Source: Pedobacter nyackensis
Lineage (GTDB): Bacteria; Bacteroidota; Bacteroidia; Sphingobacteriales; Sphingobacteriaceae
Reading direction: 5' to 3'
Length of the DNA: 64,000 nt
NCBI RefSeq assembly: GCF_900176505.1
Contig: NZ_FWYB01000003.1
Coordinates: 62,001 to 126,000 of the forward strand
The position numbers were made by a program, and so were the translations under genes. The notes beneath the pieces are model-generated. The model saw only the letters and a program-made list of their open reading frames with translations, had not been told where the DNA came from and did not search any database. Shown here one piece after another: positions 53,032 through 59,650 of this stretch; position 1 is the stretch's first letter; every line of letters begins with the position of its first letter.

Positions 53032-54381
53032 ATGAAGAAAATATTTATATTATTTACAGCAATACTCGCATTGACCGGCTGTAAAGAGTCTGAAATACTG
53101 GTTTTTGATGACAAACCGGAGGTTAGGCTAAATCAATCGATAACAGAAGTGCGGACTGGCTTATTAAGTGCTCAGAACGGTTGGATTGCTACATTGCCTA
53201 CAAATGCTGGTGGCGGTTATGGCTTTTATATGAGCTTTGATGCCAGCGAAAATGTAAAGATGTATGCGGATTTGACGTCAACTTCAATTATAACCCCGAA
53301 GACCTCTACTTATAGACTTAAAACGGTATTGGGTACGGAATTGATTTTTGATACTTTTAATTACATTTCAATGCTTGCTGACCCTGTTCCTACGGTTTAC
53401 GGGGGAGTATCGGGCTCTGGTTACAAGAGTGACCTGGAATTTCTACATGTCAGATCAACGGCCGACAGCATGATTTTTAAAGGTAAAAAATATGGTCAGC
53501 CATTCGTGTTGGTAAAAGCGACTGCTGCGCAGAAAGCGGGTTATGAGGCTGGAGAATATAAAACGGCTATCGATAAAATTCAAAACTTCTTCGCTACCAC
53601 TAAGCATCCTTATGTAGAAATTGTTTCGGGAGCTGCTACATTAAAAGCTGGAATTTCTTTAGACATGAGTGCAACGCTGTCCAGCGGCAAAAGGATCAAT
53701 TTTATTGGTCCGCTAGCTGATGGGAAAGTAGCTGACGCTAAGGGTAAATTTGCTTATACCTTTAATGGGATTGACATATTAGGTGGTACATGTGTATATC
53801 AGGGTATCACTTTCGTAAGAATGGCCTGGAAAGACAATACTACTTTAGCACTTTATGATGCTAAGCAAAAAGAGTATGTTGTTAAGAGTAGTCCTGAGGT
53901 ATTGGTTCCATTAAAATTATTAATGAGCTATAATGGTACCTATAACGAGATTACCATTGGTACCCGATTACCATTGGGTGTGACTTCCGGATTTAACGTG
54001 GCTTACAATTCAAGTGTTACCAAATTTGCTGCATTGTTTATTGCAGGGCTGCCTGAACCAAGAACATTAAATTTTGTTAAATTTTCATTGGTAAATGCAA
54101 CAATAGCAACAGTAAGCATAGAAAGTGATAATGGAACTAAATCTTATCCTGCCACAGCTAGTTATAATTATACTTTAATCGATGGTGTGCTTACCTTAAG
54201 TAATCCTGTTTATGATGCGAATTGGACATCGCGGAATGCTCTATTAATTGATATTCGAAATTACTTCCTGAGCGGGCCATTTAGGCTTGATTGGGTTACG
54301 AGTACTGATCCAACAACTTCAAATTTAGCTGGATTGTACCGTGTGGCTGATCCAACCTCGTTCTTTTATGGTACGTTATAA
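53032..54381 (+). CDS. DUF4302-like lipoprotein
   Basis: A 449-residue lipoprotein with lipobox LTGC (Cys about residue 17). The segment RLNQSITEVRTGLLSAQNGW and GGGYGFYMSFDASENVKMYA match what I know of the DUF4302 group that accompanies zinc-metallohydrolase SusC/D loci. Mostly beta-strand beyond that; no catalytic motif. One base separates it from the metallohydrolase gene and a terminator follows 22 bases after its stop, so it is the last gene of the import operon. Probably a surface substrate-binding or accessory protein. Confidence 0.75.
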   Translation: MKKIFILFTAILALTGCKESEILVFDDKPEVRLNQSITEVRTGLLSAQNGWIATLPTNAGGGYGFYMSFDASENVKMYADLTSTSIITPKTSTYRLKTVLGTELIFDTFNYISMLADPVPTVYGGVSGSGYKSDLEFLHVRSTADSMIFKGKKYGQPFVLVKATAAQKAGYEAGEYKTAIDKIQNFFATTKHPYVEIVSGAATLKAGISLDMSATLSSGKRINFIGPLADGKVADAKGKFAYTFNGIDILGGTCVYQGITFVRMAWKDNTTLALYDAKQKEYVVKSSPEVLVPLKLLMSYNGTYNEITIGTRLPLGVTSGFNVAYNSSVTKFAALFIAGLPEPRTLNFVKFSLVNATIATVSIESDNGTKSYPATASYNYTLIDGVLTLSNPVYDANWTSRNALLIDIRNYFLSGPFRLDWVTSTDPTTSNLAGLYRVADPTSFFYGTL

Positions 54382-54402
54382 TTATTAATCACGCCTCGAG
54401 AG

Positions 54403-54431
54403 CCCTTACCCTAAAAAGTAAGGGTTTTTTT
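54403..54431 (+). terminator. Intrinsic terminator after the zinc-metallohydrolase import operon
   Basis: CCCTTAC (54403-54409) pairs with GTAAGGG (54418-54424), loop of eight, followed by seven T. A clear rho-independent terminator. Confidence 0.92.
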
Positions 54432-54450
54432 ATATCATTTTGTAGGTTGC

Positions 54451-54462
54451 AACCAGCAATTT
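54451..54462 (+). repeat. AACCAGCAA-type motif upstream of the Fic gene
   Basis: AACCAGCAATTT within GGTTGCAACC-AGCAA. The same 12 bases occur 12 bases before the ATG of the ATPase gene (56312-56323). It lies 27 bases after the terminator, 160 bases before the Fic start. Possibly a shared regulator site. Confidence 0.5.
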
Positions 54463-54499
54463 TTAAGTGGCTATAGTATTTACTTAAGGAATAGTGGTA

Positions 54500-54618
54500 T
54501 TTTATTCGTTTTACTAATATGGTATCAGTTTTATTTATTGAACCTCTGTTTTTATATGTTTTACTGATTTTTGGTTAAATTTTATTAATTTTACTGAAGC
54601 GATATACGTTTTACTGAA
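54500..54618 (+). repeat. Phased TTTTACT iterons upstream of the Fic gene
   Basis: Four copies of TTTTACT followed by A or G and then A begin at 54509, 54559, 54589 and 54609. The spacings are 50, 30 and 20 bases, all multiples of ten, so they face the same side of the helix. Copies 1 and 3 are preceded nine bases earlier by TTTTATT (54500, 54580), making a longer unit. The last copy ends only five bases before the Fic ATG. Likely a protein-binding control region, possibly autoregulatory. Confidence 0.6.
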
Positions 54619-54622
54619 AATT

Positions 54623-56119
54623 ATGGCAAAGCAAGTAGTAGGAAGTGAATGGTTAAAACAGCACTTAGGTCTGGCAGGATATCAACTTACCAAGAGGTCT
54701 TTTATTGGTACGCAAAATAAAACTGAAATGGCTCCTGATGGAACCATAGATCAGCAGTTTGGCTCAAAATATATTCCTACCGAGGATTCAATGCCAGCTC
54801 ACTTAGAGTTCCTTTTGAAATATGATGATTTGAATCTGGACTTTCTAAGTGCAGTATTTGCTCACATAGATGAACAGGAACTGATTCCGTATATTTTGAG
54901 GAGCCCTTCTGGTAAATATAGCAGAAAGCTTGGGTTCCTATACGAATGGTTAACCGGGAAGCAACTTGATCTTTATTTGCAACCAAATGGTAACTACGTT
55001 GATTTATTGGATGAGGTAGATTATGTGACTGGAAAGACAGTCAAGAATAGTAGATGGAGAATTAACGATAATTTGCTGGGCGGGCCTAAGTTCTGTCCAA
55101 TTGTTCGTCGTACCGAAGAGTTAGAGGCAACTTTGCTCATCGATTATAAAGCGGAAATTGAAGACCTAAAGCAGGAGTTTTCTCCCGAAGTTTTTAAGAG
55201 AGCTACTCAATATTTATATAGGAAAGAGACAAAATCATCTTATGAAATTGAGAGTGAAAAGCCTTCTCCTGAAAGAGTTGATCGTTTTATAGCCATTTTA
55301 TATCAAGCAGGAACTGCAAGCGGTGCAGAAGTGTTGGGAGAAAGAGGCTTGACCGCATTGCAAAATGCCATTGTTGATCCGCGCTATGCCCAACCAGGTT
55401 TCAGAGATTTTCAAAATTTTATCGGACAAACCTCTTATCGTATGGAGGAAATTTATCACTATATATGTCCCCCGCCAGATATGGTTCAATCTATGATGGT
55501 AGGTTTGATAGATGTGGAAGAGAAGACTGTGGGTGAACCAGCAGTAGTCCGTGCCGCGATTATAGCTTTTGGCTTTGTTTTCATACACCCCTTTGAGGAT
55601 GGTAATGGAAGAATCCATCGGTTTTTAATCCATGATATGCTAACGCGTGATGGATTGGCTGAGCATGGACTCATCATTCCTGTCTCGGCGCACATGGTGG
55701 ACAACATGGGAGATTATGACGCTGCCTTAGAAAGTTATTCTAAGCCTTTAATGCAGCGAATTAAATTCTCTCGTGATGAAAAGGGAGAGGTAACAATAAC
55801 CAATCCTGAGGAGGTAAATTCTTACTTCCGTTATCCTGATCTGACAGCTCAAAGTACGTACCTGGCTAAAACTATACAAAATACCATTCGGCAGGATCTT
55901 TCGGAGGAACTACAATTTCTGGAACGTTATGATGAATTGAAACGAGAATTACAGAATCTAATTGATATGCCAGATAGAAGGCTAAATGACATTATTGTAT
56001 TCCTGCATCAAAACAGAGGCGTGTTCCCGAAGCGTAGAAGGAAAAATTTCGAAGAAATTACCGAGGAAGAATTTGAGAAAATGGAGCGAATCTATAGTGA
56101 TGTATTCAACAATAATTAG
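54623..56119 (+). CDS. Fic-domain protein (putative AMP-transferase)
   Basis: A 498-residue Fic protein. The catalytic motif HPFEDGNGRIHR starts at His322, matching HPFxDGNGRxxR exactly, so AMP (or other NMP) transfer to target side chains should be possible. About 110 residues earlier, SSYEIES (Ser206 to Ser211) resembles the inhibitory helix motif (S/T)xxxE(G/N) that blocks ATP in class II Fic proteins, with Ser instead of Gly/Asn at the end. The N-terminal 190 residues are helical and unassigned; the C-terminus is charged (FPKRRRKNFEEITEEEFEKM). It stands alone between two intergenic regions rich in repeats and has no antitoxin gene beside it. Confidence 0.9.
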   Translation: MAKQVVGSEWLKQHLGLAGYQLTKRSFIGTQNKTEMAPDGTIDQQFGSKYIPTEDSMPAHLEFLLKYDDLNLDFLSAVFAHIDEQELIPYILRSPSGKYSRKLGFLYEWLTGKQLDLYLQPNGNYVDLLDEVDYVTGKTVKNSRWRINDNLLGGPKFCPIVRRTEELEATLLIDYKAEIEDLKQEFSPEVFKRATQYLYRKETKSSYEIESEKPSPERVDRFIAILYQAGTASGAEVLGERGLTALQNAIVDPRYAQPGFRDFQNFIGQTSYRMEEIYHYICPPPDMVQSMMVGLIDVEEKTVGEPAVVRAAIIAFGFVFIHPFEDGNGRIHRFLIHDMLTRDGLAEHGLIIPVSAHMVDNMGDYDAALESYSKPLMQRIKFSRDEKGEVTITNPEEVNSYFRYPDLTAQSTYLAKTIQNTIRQDLSEELQFLERYDELKRELQNLIDMPDRRLNDIIVFLHQNRGVFPKRRRKNFEEITEEEFEKMERIYSDVFNNN

Positions 56120-56167
56120 ATGATGGTCGCATTAAGATTCTCTAATGTGCTTATGTTTAATACCTGA

Positions 56168-56237
56168 AAAAGTTATAAGTATACTTATAACTTTTGCTAT
56201 TTTACATGAAAGTTGTAAGTATACTTATAGTTTTTTG
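56168..56237. repeat. AT-rich palindromic repeats between Fic and ATPase genes
   Basis: Copy 1 (56168-56195) is a perfect 28-base palindrome centred at 56181/56182, with half-site TACTTATAACTTTT. Copy 2 (56208-56237) is a 30-base imperfect palindrome of the same kind (core GTAAGTATACTTATAG). Copy 2 recurs with one change after the ATPase gene at 57645-57674. They lie 48 bases past the Fic stop, so they may end transcription or bind a protein. Confidence 0.7.
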
Positions 56238-56245
56238 TACATCCT

Positions 56246-56320
56246 AACCAGCAAAATTCATGTTGTTTTGCTGGTTCCAACCAGCAAAACTGATTAGTTT
56301 TTGTATATTTGAACCAGCAA
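56246..56320. repeat. AACCAGCAA iterons upstream of the ATPase gene
   Basis: Forward copies of AACCAGCAA start at 56246, 56279 and 56312, exactly 33 bases apart. A reverse copy at 56266-56276 (TTTTGCTGGTT) forms an 11-base perfect inverted repeat with the second forward copy, with two bases (CC) between. The last copy ends 11 bases before the ATPase ATG at 56332. They could act as DNA operators, or as competing RNA stems near the start codon. Confidence 0.65.
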
Positions 56321-56331
56321 TTTGTATAATT

Positions 56332-57525
56332 ATGGAGCCTTTAATACAATATCAGGATAATTTATTGAGATCAGTTGACAACTCCTTTAGGCGTTATCTT
56401 CATCAAAATATAAACTGGAACCAGCGAATGATTGGGATTAAAGGACCTAGAGGTGCCGGCAAAACCACGCTGATGCTTCAGTACTTGAAATTTGATCTTA
56501 AGGAAATGACTTCTAAAGCTTTGTATGTTACAGCAGATCATACTTGGTTTTACAACCATACCTTATTGGACACAGCTATGGACTGGTTTAAGCAAGGAGG
56601 TAGGGTGTTGTTTATTGACGAAGTGCATAAATATCCGCAATGGTCGAGAGAGTTAAAAAATATCTATGATGGCTTGCCGGAAATGCGTGTGATCTTTTCA
56701 GCGTCCTCAGCGTTAGATATATATCGCGGAGAAGCGGATCTGAGTCGAAGAGTGATCAGCTATACACTTGCCGGATTGTCATTCAGGGAGTACCTCGCTT
56801 TTACAGCGCATATTATTTTTGAACCTGTTAGTCTAAATGATATTCAAACTAATCACAGAGCCTTGAGCATGAAAGTTCTGGAAAAGTTACAGCCACTTCC
56901 AGCATTTAATAAATATTTGATGAATGGTTACCTGCCCATTATTGCAGAAGGTGAAGATGAATACCTTTCGCGTTTGGAACAAGTTATAAATGCCATTGTA
57001 GATACCGATCTGGCATATATCGCAGCATATAACGCAGGAACTGCAGTTAAAGTGAAAAGGCTTTTGGGCGTAATTGCCGAATCTGCACCATTTAAACCCA
57101 ATATGTCGGCATTGGCCAGGAAAATGGAGATAAACCGAGAGAGTATTTATGAATATGTTTATCAGCTTAAAGATGCCAGGCTCTTAAATATTCTTGCTGC
57201 AGAAGGGAAGGGCGTATCGAGATTACAGAAACCGGATAAGATTTTTCTGGAAAATACAAATCTAGCCTATGCTATGAATGTAAATCCGGATAAGGGGAAT
57301 ATTAGAGAAACATTTTTGTTAAACCAGTTCATCAATAAAGGGCTAGAGGTGTATGCTCCTGCTGAAGGTGATTTTTCAATTGCAGGTTTAAATATTGAAG
57401 TGGGGGGTAAATCAAAAACTGCTAAACAAGTAAAAAACACAGATGCATATATTGTAGCTGCAGATGATATTGAAATAGGATTTGGAACTAAAGTTCCGCT
57501 GTGGTTATTTGGGTTTTTGTATTAG
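56332..57525 (+). CDS. AAA-type ATPase with C-terminal DUF4143-like domain
   Basis: A 397-residue protein. The frame is open to a TTG at 56260, but that stretch crosses the iterons; the ATG at 56332 (MEPLIQYQDNLLRS) is the natural start. Walker A is GPRGAGKTT (residues 38-46), Walker B VLFIDE (Asp96, Glu97), followed by SASSALDIYRGEADLSRRVI, typical of the AAA_14 group. The C-terminal half has the winged-helix and DUF4143-like nuclease-fold region (NIEVGGKSKTAKQVKNTDAY). Function of this abundant family is not established. Flanked on both sides by similar palindromic repeats. Confidence 0.88.
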   Translation: MEPLIQYQDNLLRSVDNSFRRYLHQNINWNQRMIGIKGPRGAGKTTLMLQYLKFDLKEMTSKALYVTADHTWFYNHTLLDTAMDWFKQGGRVLFIDEVHKYPQWSRELKNIYDGLPEMRVIFSASSALDIYRGEADLSRRVISYTLAGLSFREYLAFTAHIIFEPVSLNDIQTNHRALSMKVLEKLQPLPAFNKYLMNGYLPIIAEGEDEYLSRLEQVINAIVDTDLAYIAAYNAGTAVKVKRLLGVIAESAPFKPNMSALARKMEINRESIYEYVYQLKDARLLNILAAEGKGVSRLQKPDKIFLENTNLAYAMNVNPDKGNIRETFLLNQFINKGLEVYAPAEGDFSIAGLNIEVGGKSKTAKQVKNTDAYIVAADDIEIGFGTKVPLWLFGFLY

Positions 57526-57570
57526 TGCTTTATGTATTAAATACCTTGTTGTGTAAGGTTACCGCTTCAT

Positions 57571-57674
57571 TTTAATTATACTTATAACTTTTGTAAAGTT
57601 AGCTATGAGTTATAAGTATAATTATAATTTTTTCGGTTTTTAATGAAAGTTGTAAGTATACTTATAGCTTTTTG
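57571..57674. repeat. AT-rich palindromic repeats after the ATPase gene
   Basis: Three units related to those at 56168-56237: copy 3 (57571-57593, right half TATACTTATAACTTTTG kept), copy 4 (57607-57634, GTTATAAGTATAATTATAAT) and copy 5 (57645-57674). Copy 5 is identical to copy 2 (56208-56237) at 29 of 30 bases and in the same orientation, 1437 bases apart. The pair brackets the whole ATPase gene and its iterons. Confidence 0.7.
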
Positions 57675-57675
57675 T

Positions 57676-57706
57676 GATTGGATATCACTGAATGTGATAT
57701 CCAATC
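57676..57706. terminator. Hairpin between convergent ATPase and WecA-like genes
   Basis: GATTGGATATCAC and GTGATATCCAATC are exact reverse complements (13 bases each) around TGAAT. It lies 14 bases past the end of the minus-strand gene and 150 past the ATPase stop. No T run follows on either strand, so it would be a weak or rho-assisted bidirectional terminator. Confidence 0.5.
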
Positions 57707-57720
57707 TGATCGTTTCTCAT

Positions 57721-58377
57721 TCATCTGGAACATAAAATCGCCTGGGAAGCAAACACCCACGCATATTCTGGCTGGGCAAGTTTGGATTTGATAAAGTCTG
57801 ATATAGCGCCAACAAGGACTATAGAAACAGCAGCCAGCTCATACTGATGTAGATGGATGAATAGTGCTGAAAAGCTGCTGCTCACCATAATGCCTGTAGT
57901 TGCAGCTAAGCTGTTAATCCGATCAATACGATTAAATGCGTTAATCAAAAACATAATGATCAGCACAGATAAGGTTACACTGGGCAAAAAAGGTAACTCG
58001 TAAAACCCAAAAGCATCCTGCAACTTGTAGAGGCGGATATTACCGGGGGTAATCAGAATCAGTGAAGCTATACATGTAATGAAAAGCTTAATATCGTATA
58101 TGCAAGGGAGATCATCATTGACCCCGATGGCAAAAAGTATCACGCAGGCTGTAAGCAGATAATTATCTAGTAGCATAGGACTATTAAAACTCCATAATAA
58201 CAAGGGCGTGGGAATAAATATCGCTACACCTTCTCGTCTGGGAATACTTATAGGTTGAATTTTGATTTGGCTTACCTCAATGCTGCAAGGAATGCTGAGC
58301 CAGGTTATGAAAATGGAACTGATCCCGATAATCGCATAGTATAATAGGTACTGCTCTTGAACTGGAGTTGTCATCAT
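57721..58377 (-). CDS. Short, degenerate WecA/MraY-like membrane protein
   Basis: A 218-residue membrane protein, against about 310-380 for intact relatives. IPRREGVAIFI corresponds to the P-R-G-G segment, VNDDLPCIYDIKLFITCIAS to the DD motif region, and NAFNRIDRINSLAATTGI to NAFNxIDGINGLA with both glycines replaced (Arg, Ser). It ends before the GD-x-GS and histidine motifs needed for sugar-1-phosphate transfer, and the C-terminus (EYAWVFASQAILCSR) is unlike the family. It is therefore a remnant or a catalytically dead paralogue. Divergent from rhaT across 169 bases. Confidence 0.6.
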   Translation of the reverse strand: MMTTPVQEQYLLYYAIIGISSIFITWLSIPCSIEVSQIKIQPISIPRREGVAIFIPTPLLLWSFNSPMLLDNYLLTACVILFAIGVNDDLPCIYDIKLFITCIASLILITPGNIRLYKLQDAFGFYELPFLPSVTLSVLIIMFLINAFNRIDRINSLAATTGIMVSSSFSALFIHLHQYELAAVSIVLVGAISDFIKSKLAQPEYAWVFASQAILCSR

Positions 58378-58476
58378 TTATTTAATTAAATGTCAAGCTT
58401 ATTGCTAACAATCTAATTTGTTTGAATCAAATGACCCTCGTTTTTTTGGCAATAATTGTTATTCACCGACTTTGGG

Positions 58477-58494
58477 CATGACAGTACATGACAG
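58477..58494 (+). promoter_or_regulatory. Direct repeat CATGACAG x2 before rhaT, likely regulator site
   Basis: CATGACAG at 58477-58484 and again at 58487-58494, one helical turn apart, in the 169-base divergent gap. A TTTG (58471-58474) and a TATGTTTT (58498-58505, seven of eight to TAnnTTTG) bracket it with a longer spacing than usual (23 bases), so the promoter call is tentative. A tandem repeat of ten-base period is typical for AraC-type activators, which often control rhamnose genes. Confidence 0.5.
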
Positions 58495-58546
58495 ACCTAT
58501 GTTTTGATTGCGCTATTTTAGAGGAACCAAATTTAAAAACCTAGAC

Positions 58547-59626
58547 ATGCAGATTCTTTTCGGCGTTATTTTCCATTTTATCGGCGGCTTTGCCTCCGGC
58601 AGTTTTTATATCCCTTTTAAAAAGGTTAAAGATTGGGCCTGGGAGACCTACTGGATCGTGGGTGGTTTGTTTTCATGGTTGATCGTTCCGCCTTTGGCAG
58701 CCTGGTTAACCATCCCTAATTTTATGGAGATCATCTTCCAAACCAATGGTAAAATATTATTGCTGACTTATTTCTTCGGTTTACTATGGGGGATAGGTGG
58801 TTTGACCTATGGATTAGGCGTTCGTTACCTCGGCATATCACTGGGTAGCACTATTATTCTGGGGCTGTGCTCTGTATTTGGCGCGCTAATCCCTTCATTA
58901 TACTATGATTTCTATCCAACGACGGGTAAAGACAGTCTTTCGGATATGGCCGGTACGCATTGGGGACAAATGGTGTTGCTTGGATTGCTGGTTTGTGTAA
59001 TCGGTATTGTGATCTGCGGAATGGCAGGGAGCATGAAGGAGAAAGATCTCGTTGCGTCTGGAAAAGCTGATCCATCAAATAAAGAATATAAACTGGGCCT
59101 GGGGCTGATTGTATCGATTGTTTCGGGTGTTTTGAGTGCCTGCTTTGCCTTTGGTATTGATGCCGGTAAAGATATGGCCCATCATGCCAATGAAGCCTGG
59201 AAAGTGCTTAACCCTGAACAAGGGGAGTTTCTTTACCAGAACAATGTAACCTATGTGGTGATTTTATGGGGCGGATTAACTACCAACCTATTCTGGTGCA
59301 TGTTGCTGAATTCGCGAAATAAAACTTTTGGCAATTATACCGACAAAAAAGCACCATTACTGAAAAACTACATCTTCAGTGCGCTTGCCGGTACCACCTG
59401 GTTTTTGCAGTTCTTCTTTTATGGAATGGGCGAAAGTAAACTCGGAAACGGTGCAAGTGGCTGGATTTTACACATGGCCTGTATCATCCTGGTTGCAAAT
59501 GGATGGGGATTGGTATTTAAAGAATGGAATGGGGTAAAGAAAAAGACCTTCGCAACCGTAGTAACCGGGATTGTGGTCCTGATTTTATCCATACTTATCG
59601 TAGGCTACGGTAATTCAATCAAGTAA
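58547..59626 (+). CDS. rhaT: L-rhamnose/proton symporter
   Basis: A 359-residue inner-membrane protein with ten membrane segments. The open frame reaches a TTG at 58508, but the ATG at 58547 gives MQILFGVIFHFIGGFASGSF, the start expected for RhaT, and agrees with the about 344-residue E. coli protein. FYIPFKKVKDWAWETYWIVG is the RhaT signature just after. It brings L-rhamnose in with protons. First gene of the rhamnose operon, 24 bases before the aldolase/dehydrogenase gene. Confidence 0.93.
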   Translation: MQILFGVIFHFIGGFASGSFYIPFKKVKDWAWETYWIVGGLFSWLIVPPLAAWLTIPNFMEIIFQTNGKILLLTYFFGLLWGIGGLTYGLGVRYLGISLGSTIILGLCSVFGALIPSLYYDFYPTTGKDSLSDMAGTHWGQMVLLGLLVCVIGIVICGMAGSMKEKDLVASGKADPSNKEYKLGLGLIVSIVSGVLSACFAFGIDAGKDMAHHANEAWKVLNPEQGEFLYQNNVTYVVILWGGLTTNLFWCMLLNSRNKTFGNYTDKKAPLLKNYIFSALAGTTWFLQFFFYGMGESKLGNGASGWILHMACIILVANGWGLVFKEWNGVKKKTFATVVTGIVVLILSILIVGYGNSIK

Positions 59627-59650
59627 AAAACAATTAATTTAAATATTTTT

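Noticed and set aside
54623..57525. Fic plus ATPase as a two-gene toxin-antitoxin or defence operon
   Set aside because: They are separated by 212 bases with palindromes and each has its own repeat-rich upstream region; the ATPase does not resemble a Fic antitoxin. Shared motif is reported, but a joint system is not supported.
54500..57674. CRISPR-like array from the repeated elements
   Set aside because: Repeats are too short or self-complementary, spacers are irregular or too few, and no cas gene is present.
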